A DNA stretch of 48,329 nt from Candidatus Omnitrophota bacterium. Its GTDB lineage: Bacteria; Omnitrophota; Gorgyraeia; Aquiviventales; Aquiviventaceae. The notes under the pieces are model-generated. The model ran no database searches and had not been told where the DNA came from. It was given only the letters and a program-made list of their open reading frames with translations. The stretch's first letter is position 1; every line of letters starts with the position of its first letter. Shown here piece after piece: positions 9,087 through 16,563 of the stretch. The DNA lies in NCBI GenBank assembly GCA_016206685.1, contig JACQRB010000056.1:1-48329 (forward strand). The letters are read 5' to 3'. The translations under genes were made by a program, and so were the position numbers.

Positions 9087-9782
9087 ATGGCCCTGCGTAA
9101 AACCCGCTTCATGTTCGTCTATCCCCTGGCGCTCGGGTTATTCCTGAGTATGCATCAGGATGCCCGTGCCATCCACCTCGGCATCTGGTTTGTCCTGGCT
9201 GGAGAGGCGTTGCGGCTCTGGGCCGCCGGCTACGTCGGGCATCGAAAAGTGAATCGCACCGGAGACCAGCCGGGCGCTCCGAAGATCGGCACCCTGATCA
9301 CCGCGGGCCCCTACGCCTATGTGCGCCATCCCCTGTACGTGGGGACGTTCCTGATCGGCCTGGGGTTTTGTCTCATCGCCAGGAATCCGTGGTTCGTCCT
9401 GGGAGCGTTGGTATTTTTCCTGGCCATCTATCCCAAGAAGGCTGCCGAGGAAGAGAGCGTGATCAGGGGGGAATGGGGGGAGCAGTTCGACGCGTACCGG
9501 CAGCGCGTGCGCGCCTGGTTCCCGCGGCTTCGTCCCCATCCCGATCGGGTCGGGCGATGGAGCTGGCAGGGGATCTACGCCAGCCAGGAGGCGAAGACGG
9601 TGGTGTGGCTCATCGTCGTGCTCACGGCCCTCTACCTGCGTGGAGAATGGTTTTTCGAGCACGAACCCTTAAATTGGAAGCACGCCCTGTTCCTGAGCGG
9701 GGCGGTGGGGCTGATCGGGTTTGATCTGGGCACGGAATGGATGCGCCTCGGCAGGCGCGCGGCCACGGGAGGGTCGGTCTAG
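9087..9782 (+). CDS. Isoprenylcysteine carboxyl methyltransferase-like (PEMT/ICMT fold) membrane methyltransferase
   Basis: GPYAYVRHPLYVGTFLIGLGFCL...YPKKAAEEESVIRGEWGEQFDAYRQRVRAWFP is the ICMT signature. Confidence 0.88.
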   Translation: MALRKTRFMFVYPLALGLFLSMHQDARAIHLGIWFVLAGEALRLWAAGYVGHRKVNRTGDQPGAPKIGTLITAGPYAYVRHPLYVGTFLIGLGFCLIARNPWFVLGALVFFLAIYPKKAAEEESVIRGEWGEQFDAYRQRVRAWFPRLRPHPDRVGRWSWQGIYASQEAKTVVWLIVVLTALYLRGEWFFEHEPLNWKHALFLSGAVGLIGFDLGTEWMRLGRRAATGGSV

Positions 9783-9798
9783 CAGGGGGTGAGGTTGC

Positions 9799-10773
9799 CT
9801 ATCCGTACACCGCACTCCTCACCGGGTTGGGAATCGGCAGGCGCAGCCTCGACGGCCAGGGGCTGACGGCCGGCAATTGCGCCGGATTGCCTCTGGGCAG
9901 CCGAATCTCCGTCGCCAAACCCAACATGGCGAGCAGCCGGATCAGAAAGTAGGTCAGGTCCAGTTCCCACCAGCGCAGCCCATGCGCCGCGGAGCTGGGG
10001 TAGGCGTGGTGGTTGTTGTGCCAGCCCTCGCCATAGCTGATCAGCGCGACCCACCAGTTGTTGCGCGAGCCCTCGTTGGTTTGATACGACTGGTAGCCCC
10101 AGATGTGGGCGGCGGAGTTCACCAGCCACGTGCCGTGGTAGACGAAGGCCGTCCGCACGAAAATCCCCCAGACCACGAACGGCCACCCGCCCCAGGCGTA
10201 CAGGAGGAATCCCAGGAGAAACGTCTGGAGGGCGTGGGTCTTGGTGAGGAACTGGTGGACGGGGTCTTTGGCCAACTCGGGGACGAAGCGCAAATGCTTG
10301 GTCGGATGATCCAGGACCTCATCGTAGGCGAACAGCCAAAACACATGCGCCCACCAGAATCCGCGCTTGGGGCTGTGCGGGTCTTGGGGCCGGTCGGAGA
10401 ACGCATGGTGGACCCGGTGGGTCGCGACCCACTTGATGGGTCCCCCCTGCAGGGCGAGTGAGCCGCACAGGGTGACGACATACTCCAGCCACTTGGGCAC
10501 CTTGAAGCTGCGGTGCGTGAGGAGACGGTGGAAGCCCAGGGTGATCCCTAAGGCGGTGATGGCCTGAAGCGCGAGACAGACCCGGAACGCGGGCCAGGTG
10601 AACGTGGACGGGGCGAACACGAGCCCGGCGTGGATCGCCGCGATCCCCAGGAAGATGTCCCACTTCTTGAACTTCGGGAACCTCGGGGTGATCGTGTTGA
10701 GATCGGGCATCGACACGTCACCCGTGGTGAAACCGGCTTCTTGCACCCCGGCTTCTTGCACCGCGGTCGTCAT
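9799..10773 (-). CDS. Acyl-CoA / stearoyl-CoA-type delta-9 fatty acid desaturase
   Basis: Histidine boxes HRLLTH, HRVHH, HNNHH; GGHMTTAVQEAG start with AGGAGG upstream at 10773. Confidence 0.93.
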   Translation of the reverse strand: MTTAVQEAGVQEAGFTTGDVSMPDLNTITPRFPKFKKWDIFLGIAAIHAGLVFAPSTFTWPAFRVCLALQAITALGITLGFHRLLTHRSFKVPKWLEYVVTLCGSLALQGGPIKWVATHRVHHAFSDRPQDPHSPKRGFWWAHVFWLFAYDEVLDHPTKHLRFVPELAKDPVHQFLTKTHALQTFLLGFLLYAWGGWPFVVWGIFVRTAFVYHGTWLVNSAAHIWGYQSYQTNEGSRNNWWVALISYGEGWHNNHHAYPSSAAHGLRWWELDLTYFLIRLLAMLGLATEIRLPRGNPAQLPAVSPWPSRLRLPIPNPVRSAVYG

Positions 10774-10884
10774 GTGACCTCCTTGTGCCTGCTGTGCATC
10801 CTCATGCCTCACGGCGGGCCGCTTAAAAACCCCTTAGCTTACGTCGTTTCCTGGAGCTTGTCAAAGGAAAAACACCGTCGACCA

Positions 10885-11730
10885 TTAATAACGCTCGATC
10901 TGCCGCAGCAGGCAGTAGACGAGGCGGTGCTCAAGAAGCAAGGTCACCAAGCCTCGCCGGAGGGCGGCGCCGGTCTGCTCGACAGGCAGACTCGCCGCTT
11001 GGGCGGCGGCCTCCAGCTTCAGGAAATGCAGGAAGTAGGCGTCAAGGATCCGCCGCTCCTGTGGGGGGAGCGCGTGGAGAGTCCGGTGGACCAGCTCATG
11101 GTGATAGGCGTTGAGGAACTGATAAGGCGTGCAGCGCAGATAGCTGTAGGCGGTCAGCGTGCGTTGGCAGGGGTCCGGGGGATTCTCAAGCTCGCGATAG
11201 GCGCTCAGGACGGCGTTCCAGAAGTGCACGCGCACGTACCCGGTGAGGGACTGCTCGATGGACGTCCGGGCGCACGCCAGGACGCACTGCCGGAACACCC
11301 GGTGGAGGAGCCGCGAGTAATCCACGTCCGTCACCACGCGGTAATCGCCGCGATAACAGACCTTGTCGCCGGGGTGGCGCGGCAGAAAACGGCAGCCTTC
11401 TGTTGAGAGCAGGAAATCCCAACAGGCCATCCCCCAAGTAAAGAGCGGTTGGAACTCGTTGATGAGCGCCTGGTAGTCGGGCCCCAGCGCCGCGCGCTCG
11501 GCAGCGCGCGGCACTTCCTCGCCAGCGAGGACGGTGCCGGCTCGGTCGCCGGCGCGCTGATACAGGCGCGCGACCAGCCACTCGACGTGCGGGAGCTTGC
11601 CGCGCTGGAGGGTGGTGAGCGTCGGTTGGATAAAGACTTGGGGAAGGGCGATCTCCAGCGCAGGCTCGTCTTGCACCTGCACGAGCTCGTCAGCGTCGAG
11701 GTCGGAGTCTAAGACGACCAGGCCACTCAT
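10885..11730 (-). CDS. Divergent RNA polymerase sigma-factor-like protein (tentative)
   Basis: C-terminal LHALPPQERRILDAYFLHFLKLEAAAQAASLPVEQTGAALRRGLVTLL resembles sigma-70 region 4; central FQPLFTWGMACWDF...VDYSRLLHRVFRQCVLACART only weakly region-2-like. Confidence 0.4.
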   Translation of the reverse strand: MSGLVVLDSDLDADELVQVQDEPALEIALPQVFIQPTLTTLQRGKLPHVEWLVARLYQRAGDRAGTVLAGEEVPRAAERAALGPDYQALINEFQPLFTWGMACWDFLLSTEGCRFLPRHPGDKVCYRGDYRVVTDVDYSRLLHRVFRQCVLACARTSIEQSLTGYVRVHFWNAVLSAYRELENPPDPCQRTLTAYSYLRCTPYQFLNAYHHELVHRTLHALPPQERRILDAYFLHFLKLEAAAQAASLPVEQTGAALRRGLVTLLLEHRLVYCLLRQIERY

Positions 11731-11813
11731 AACCGAAATAGTCTAGCATACGGGATGAGCGGGCGGCAAGGAGAAACGCGGATGAGCCAATAAAAAGGGA
11801 ATTGTATACATGA

Positions 11814-11857
11814 GTCAGCAAAGGGGGTAAAATGTGCTGCTTGACCCCTATGCTGAC
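11814..11857. promoter_or_regulatory. Imperfect 13-bp inverted repeat over the RBS and start of the Panacea gene
   Basis: GTCAGCAAAGGGG (11814-11826) vs CCCCTATGCTGAC (11845-11857): 12 of 13 complementary, 18-nt loop containing ATG 11832. Confidence 0.6.
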
Positions 11858-12497
11858 GCCTGACTACGAGAAAATCGTCCAGGGCGGCAAGTACCTCGCC
11901 TCAAATCCTCCTTCCAGTAGGATTCCGCACCTTTTAGCCGTAAAGCTCATGTTCCTTGCTGATCGTTACCATTTGCGGAAATATGGGCGGCTCATAACGC
12001 GGGACAGTTATTGGGCTCTTAGATGGGGGCCTGTTGGTTCAGACACTATGAATTTGTTCAAACAGGATAAAGATTGGATTAGTGATGAAAAGCAACTTGC
12101 TTATTCGGTTAAGCATTTACACTTTGAATCGCAACGTCTTGAGCCTAAAGGGAAAGTTGACCTCAATGTTTTTTCCGATACGGATTTAGAAGCCCTCGAT
12201 TTCGCCTATAAAAATTTTGGTCATTCTCCATTTCCCATAGGAGCAAACAAGTGGCAATTTGAACTAGCAGAAAAAGTCACCCATCTATTTCCTGAATGGT
12301 ACACGCATAGAAAAATTGCAGAAAAATCACGCGACCACATAGAAATTCGGGAATTTTTTGGGGACCCTGACCCAAGCGATTCGGGTGTAGATCAACAAGA
12401 TTGGGCTAAATACCACCAATACGTTGAAATTTTTCGAGAACATACGAATCCCCATGCGGAAGCCATTTTTGATGAGGAAAATGCACGGAAGGAGTAA
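11832..12497 (+). CDS. Panacea-domain (DUF4065/SocA-like) protein, candidate antitoxin (alternative start 11850)
   Basis: HLLAVKLMFLADRYHLRKYGRLITRDSYWALRWGPVGSDTMNLFK is the Panacea core motif. Confidence 0.85.
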   Translation: MCCLTPMLTPDYEKIVQGGKYLASNPPSSRIPHLLAVKLMFLADRYHLRKYGRLITRDSYWALRWGPVGSDTMNLFKQDKDWISDEKQLAYSVKHLHFESQRLEPKGKVDLNVFSDTDLEALDFAYKNFGHSPFPIGANKWQFELAEKVTHLFPEWYTHRKIAEKSRDHIEIREFFGDPDPSDSGVDQQDWAKYHQYVEIFREHTNPHAEAIFDEENARKE

Positions 12498-12965
12498 ATG
12501 TCGGACCGTCCCCTTGTTGAAAGGGTTCGAGCTTGCCTTCAGCCAGGTGCCATCCTTCGGTTTCCTTTCCGTGGATCAGGTCAACCGCACTACCATGTTT
12601 TGCTCCTCCTGCCTACAGACGAAGAACGTCTAATTTTTGTAGTTGCCTCCAGCAAAGTCGAAGAGAGAAAGAAAGCGCGTGATCTTCCGAACATTCCTAC
12701 CCATACCCTCGTTGAAATCAATATCAGGGATTTTGAATGGGTAACGAAGCCCACTATTTTCGACTGCAACAGTCCAGAACTAATCCATGAAGTTCAACTC
12801 CTCGAATGTATCCGTCCTTTTGATGAGCAAGGAAAAAAATGGGAATACGGAACCGTTGGAAATGGACTTCTCGAAAAGCTACTTAATGGAGTCCAAGACA
12901 GTCCAGTGGCAGATAAGAGGATAAGAGCTATGGTTAGGATGAGGCCGTTACTTAAAAGGGATTAA
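12498..12965 (+). CDS. Uncharacterised 155-aa protein, candidate toxin paired with the Panacea gene
   Basis: Immediately adjacent (TAAATG); PGAILRFPFRGSGQPHYHVLLLLPTDEERLIFVVASSK loosely resembles PemK/MazF-like beta-barrel N-termini. Confidence 0.6.
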   Translation: MSDRPLVERVRACLQPGAILRFPFRGSGQPHYHVLLLLPTDEERLIFVVASSKVEERKKARDLPNIPTHTLVEINIRDFEWVTKPTIFDCNSPELIHEVQLLECIRPFDEQGKKWEYGTVGNGLLEKLLNGVQDSPVADKRIRAMVRMRPLLKRD

Positions 12966-13074
12966 CTTAGCATATGTGCGAGACGTGCTACTGAGGAGCG
13001 TTGGAGGAAATAATGCCATTAAAGGAATTGGAGGTGGTGGGTCAATTTGAATAACTGCTATTGCCGATTCTTGA

Positions 13075-13080
13075 TATAAT
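13075..13080 (+). promoter_or_regulatory. Extended -10 element TGATATAAT, 7 nt upstream of ATG 13088 (leaderless candidate)
   Basis: ttgaTATAATagccctcATG. Confidence 0.55.
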
Positions 13081-13087
13081 AGCCCTC

Positions 13088-13345
13088 ATGCGACTTAAAC
13101 TATTACTCGTTACTGGAATAGCCTTCATGGTAGTTGGATGCGCCACGCCATTTCTGGGGATGAGCCGTCAGGACTTTCTGACCACGACGGGGATTGTGGT
13201 GTGGGTAGATCGAATCACGCCCCAAGACATCGTGTACTATGACCAAAGCGGATTGTTTTACTACTTTGTGAATGATCGGTTAGTGAAAATAGACCGAGGC
13301 GTGCCACAGCAATTCCGCATCCAACAAGAGATTTTAAACCGATAG
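13088..13345 (+). CDS. Small putative lipoprotein
   Basis: MRLKLLLVTGIAFMVVGCATPFLG: lipobox VVGC; internal start in ORF 13061..13345. Confidence 0.65.
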   Translation: MRLKLLLVTGIAFMVVGCATPFLGMSRQDFLTTTGIVVWVDRITPQDIVYYDQSGLFYYFVNDRLVKIDRGVPQQFRIQQEILNR

Positions 13346-13353
13346 TTATTTGC

Positions 13354-13392
13354 TTGATTTTTCAGTGAATTGTGGCATACTAACCGTATGCC
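13354..13392 (+). promoter_or_regulatory. Promoter TTGATT-N16-CATACT with palindrome GGCATAC-TAACC-GTATGCC
   Basis: -35 13354-13359, -10 13376-13381, palindrome arms 13374-13380/13386-13392 overlapping ATG 13388. Confidence 0.6.
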
Positions 13393-13627
13393 AAAGCGCT
13401 CAAGCAAGAAGCCTCCCGCCGATCCCAACCAAGCCGCCACGTGGATTGTAGTGGCTGCGACGGGGCAGAACCCGCCTAAGCCAAAAGGTAAGAATCCCGC
13501 TGCCGTAGTACTGGGACGGCTTGGAGGGTTGAAGGGTGGAAAGGCGAGGGCAAAGCGACTCAGCCCCTCCAAGCGCCGCGCTATAGCTAGAAAGGCAGCG
13601 CGAATCAGATGGGAAAAGAAGTCTTGA
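13388..13627 (+). CDS. Small highly basic protein (GRLGGLKGGKARAKRLSPSKRRAIARKAARIRW motif)
   Basis: Lys/Arg-rich C-terminus of a recurrent small-protein type; MPKRSSKK start. Confidence 0.6.
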   Translation: MPKRSSKKPPADPNQAATWIVVAATGQNPPKPKGKNPAAVVLGRLGGLKGGKARAKRLSPSKRRAIARKAARIRWEKKS

Positions 13628-13661
13628 CAGACTGAGCCACTTATGGCACACTTGGTGTGCC
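13624..13661 (+). promoter_or_regulatory. TTGACA box and operator-like palindrome GGCACAC-TTG-GTGTGCC upstream of the RHH antitoxin
   Basis: TTGACA 13624-13629; palindrome 13645-13661, perfect 7-bp arms. Confidence 0.6.
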
Positions 13662-13696
13662 TCTAGTGGGGCAGATACCTGGGAGGCGAGACTTAG

Positions 13697-13951
13697 ATGG
13701 CTACGACACTTCCACGGTTGAATGTTACGTTTGAGCGCCCTACCTACGAGGCGTTGCAGCACATTGCCGATGCCCAGAAACTCAGTCTCTCTGGATTGGT
13801 AGCTCGGCTCGTTGAGAGCGCTCTTGATCTTGCTGAGGACTTGTCGCTTAGTCAGATCGCTGAGGAGAGGCTTGAAGGCTTCCGTCGTGACGATGCTCTT
13901 TCTTCCAAGGAACTGCTTAGATGGAAAGCAGCGCGTGGCAAGAAAAAGTAA
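13697..13951 (+). CDS. RHH-like antitoxin (CopG/RelB type)
   Basis: LPRLNVTFERPTYEALQHIADAQKLSLSGLVARLVESALDLAED; overlaps downstream RelE-like gene. Confidence 0.8.
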   Translation: MATTLPRLNVTFERPTYEALQHIADAQKLSLSGLVARLVESALDLAEDLSLSQIAEERLEGFRRDDALSSKELLRWKAARGKKK

Positions 13952-14280
13952 CAGAAGTATACACAGTTCTCTGGCATCATGAGATCAGACAGGATTTCGA
14001 AGAACTTTCAGAAAGTCTTTCAGAAAAGATTGTCAACGCCGTTCAACATCGCCTCTCATTAGCTCCCACCCTTGGAGAACCGTTAAAGGGAACACGCAGA
14101 CTAGTGTGGCGGCTTCGGTTTTCCGATTATCGAATTTTGTACACAGTGAACAGGAGATCGCGTGAAGTGTGGATTTTGTCGGTCAAACATCGAAGTGTGG
14201 TGTACCAGAATAACCATGTGCAAGAGTTAGTAAAGTGGGCGGTAGCACTTCAAGCGACTCATGAACAATCTGGAGAGTAG
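13921..14280 (+). CDS. RelE/ParE-family toxin
   Basis: VLWHHEIRQDFEELSESLSEKIVNAVQHRLSLAPTLGEPLKGTRRLVWRLRFSDYRILYTVNRRSREVWILSVKHRSVVY. Confidence 0.9.
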   Translation: MESSAWQEKVTEVYTVLWHHEIRQDFEELSESLSEKIVNAVQHRLSLAPTLGEPLKGTRRLVWRLRFSDYRILYTVNRRSREVWILSVKHRSVVYQNNHVQELVKWAVALQATHEQSGE

Positions 14281-14292
14281 CCTATTTTTTTG

Positions 14293-14322
14293 TTGACTTA
14301 TGCTTGAGCGCTTAAGTATAAT
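14293..14322 (+). promoter_or_regulatory. Promoter TTGACT-N18-TATAAT for the transposase gene
   Basis: -35 14293-14298, -10 14317-14322; ATG only 6 nt downstream; spacer holds near-palindrome CTTGAGCGCTTAAG. Confidence 0.65.
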
Positions 14323-14328
14323 AGTCTC

Positions 14329-15219
14329 ATGAATCTAATGAGTGAAGATCAGACACGAGCTTACCTTGAAGAACTCCGCTGGCCGAACGGCGCACAATGC
14401 CCGTTTTGCACGCTTCACCAGGTTACAAAGCTCAACGGCAAACGGCCTGGCTTTTATCAATGCAATCGCTGCCGCAAGCAGTTTACTGTGCGAACAGGCT
14501 CGATCTTTGAGCGGTCGCACGTCCCGCTCTCCAAGTGGCTCCAGGCCGTCCACCTGCTATGCGCCAGTAAGAAGGGCATGAGCGCCTTGCAGGTGTCGCG
14601 GATGCTTGAGGTCAGCTACAAGACAGCCTGGTTTCTGTGCCACCGGATTCGAGAGGCGATGCGCTCACCTGGGGGCTTGCTGACGGGTACAGTCGAGGTT
14701 GATGAAACCTACGTTGGTGGGAAGGAAAAGAACGCGCAGCGAGGACGCAGCACCCGCAAGAAAACGCCGCTCGTCGCCGTCATTCAGCGCAACGGCAAGG
14801 TACGGACTCAGGTCGTGCGTTCGGTGTCTGCCGCCAACCTGATGCGTGTCCTCAAAGAGAATGTTGACGTGGAATCAACCCTGATGACAGATGATTTCAT
14901 GTCGTACCGCCACGTCGATGAAGTGTTCTATCAACATGAAGCGGTGGTTCACAGCAAGAAGGAATACGCGCGGGGCAATGTCCATGTGAACAACTGCGAG
15001 TCCTTCTTTGCCTTGCTCAAGCGTGGCCTCATGGGGAGCTTCCACCATGTCTCGCGTAAGCACCTGGGGCGTTACTCCAATGAGTTTGCGTTTCGGTGGG
15101 ATACACGCAAGATCACAGACGCCGAACGGGTAGAGGCGGCTTTACGGCTTGCAGAGGGGAAGAGACTGATGTATTGTGATCTCACCAATGGGGAAACGGC
15201 CAAAGCGCAAGCCAACTAA
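14329..15219 (+). mobile_element. IS1595-family (ISXO2-like) transposase CDS
   Basis: Zinc ribbon CPFC...CNRCRKQFTVRTGSIFERSHVPLSKW, DETYVGGKEK, HVNNCESFFALLKRGLMGSFHHVSRKHLGRYSNEFAFRWD. Confidence 0.93.
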
Positions 15220-15319
15220 GAAGGCTGAACGGTTCTCGCTGTACCCGCTCTCGCCTGAACAAGTCCTCAAGAAGTTGCTCTCCTTGCCTCCTGCCAAGCG
15301 TAAGAAATCCTCCAAGTAG
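15188..15319 (+). CDS. 43-aa basic small ORF overlapping the transposase 3' end
   Basis: MGKRPKRKPTKKAERFSLYPLSPEQVLKKLLSLPPAKRKKSSK*, read directly in another frame. Confidence 0.55.
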   Translation: MGKRPKRKPTKKAERFSLYPLSPEQVLKKLLSLPPAKRKKSSK

Positions 15320-15375
15320 TCAGTCCGCGAAGTTATTGCTGACTTATAGTGATAATTCCGAATAAAAAATATCAT

Positions 15376-15404
15376 TTGACAATAACTGCTACATTTGCCA
15401 TACT
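15376..15404 (+). promoter_or_regulatory. Promoter TTGACA-N17-CATACT for the MerR-like/ExeA genes
   Basis: -35 15376-15381, -10 15399-15404, upstream of ATG 15434. Confidence 0.65.
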
Positions 15405-15433
15405 AACAGGTTTTTTTCGAAGGTCCATCAAAA

Positions 15434-15694
15434 ATGAAGACGACGACCATCTTGCTCACCGCCGGCGACATCATCGAGCGCTACCGCCTGTCCTACCAGA
15501 CCCTCAACTACTACACCAACCTGGGGCTCTTGCGGGTGGCCAAACGCGACGGGCATCAGCGGCTCTACGACGGGCGCGATGTCCAACGCAACCTCCAGGC
15601 GGTTGCCCGGCTCAAGGACGAAGGCTATCCCTTGCGGCTGATCTCGCGGATGCTGACCCAAGGGCTCTCCGCGTTGAAGGTGAGCGTGGGATGA
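15434..15694 (+). CDS. MerR-like HTH regulator, HTH only
   Basis: LTAGDIIERYRLSYQTLNYYTNLGLLRVAKRDGHQRLYDGRDVQRNLQAVARLKDEGYPLRLISRML. Confidence 0.85.
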   Translation: MKTTTILLTAGDIIERYRLSYQTLNYYTNLGLLRVAKRDGHQRLYDGRDVQRNLQAVARLKDEGYPLRLISRMLTQGLSALKVSVG

Positions 15695-16563
15695 GCTACT
15701 ACCGGTTGCTCGGACTGGACCGCGAGCCCTTTTCGACCAATCCGGACCCGGCGTTTTTCTACCAGTCGCCGCAATACCGCGACACGCTGGCCAACCTCAT
15801 CATCGAGTTCCGGCTCAAGCGGGGCTTGAGCGTGGTCCTGGGCGACATCGGCGTCGGCAAGACCACGCTCGGGCGCAAGCTCATCCAGATGCTGCGGGAG
15901 CGCTCCAACTTTCTCTTCCACATGATCCTGGATCCCACCTATCCGTCTGAGGAGCTCTTCTTCCATGACCTCACCCGCACGCTGGGGATCGAGCTGCCCT
16001 GGCAGACCCCGACGCTGGTTGACTACCGGGATGCGCTGGAGCGGTTCCTGTTCCGCAAGGCCCTGCAGGAGGAGCAGACGATCGTGCTCATCATTGACGA
16101 AGCCCACAAGCTCAACGAGCTTTCCCTGGAAGTGTTGCGCCTCCTCCTGAACTATGAGACCAACGACGCCAAGCTCCTGCAGCTGGTGCTCTTGGGGCAA
16201 ATGGAGCTGCTGCCCCTCCTCATGGGCCTGCCCAACGTCGTCGATCGCATCAGCTTGAAGGGCACCTTGACACCGCTCACCTTGCTTGAAACCCACGAGT
16301 TGATCGCCTTCCGCCTGGAGGAGGCGGGCTACCGCTCGCACATCCCTCTGTTCAGCCCGGAGGCGGTTGAGACCATCTGCGCGTATACGGAAGGCTATCC
16401 CCGCCGGATCGCGATGGTGTGCCACCAGGCGTTGCGCCAGCTGGTCATGCGCCGGGAGCGATCGGTTAATGAGGGCTTGGTGGAGGAGCTGATTCAACAC
16501 GAGATGGAGTCGGGATGGGATCCGCCAAGAAGGGCAAGGAAACTCCAGCCGAGCAGTTGCTGA
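15691..16563 (+). CDS. ExeA/GspA-like AAA ATPase (general secretion / XrtA-associated ATPase type)
   Basis: YYRLLGLDREPFSTNPDPAFFYQSPQYRDTLANLIIEFRLKRGLSVVLGDIGVGKTTLGRKL; IVLIIDEAHKLNELSLEVLRLLLNYET. Confidence 0.92.
   Translation: MSYYRLLGLDREPFSTNPDPAFFYQSPQYRDTLANLIIEFRLKRGLSVVLGDIGVGKTTLGRKLIQMLRERSNFLFHMILDPTYPSEELFFHDLTRTLGIELPWQTPTLVDYRDALERFLFRKALQEEQTIVLIIDEAHKLNELSLEVLRLLLNYETNDAKLLQLVLLGQMELLPLLMGLPNVVDRISLKGTLTPLTLLETHELIAFRLEEAGYRSHIPLFSPEAVETICAYTEGYPRRIAMVCHQALRQLVMRRERSVNEGLVEELIQHEMESGWDPPRRARKLQPSSC

Noticed and set aside
10733-10763. Two near-identical copies of ccggcttcttgcacc (VQEAG-VQEAG) at the desaturase N-terminus
   Set aside because: Short in-frame duplication of two units in a disordered N-terminus; too small to support a claim.
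13013-13054. 12-codon ORF MPLKELEVVGQFE after a GGAGGAAATA sequence
   Set aside because: Too short to support as a gene without conservation; may be chance.
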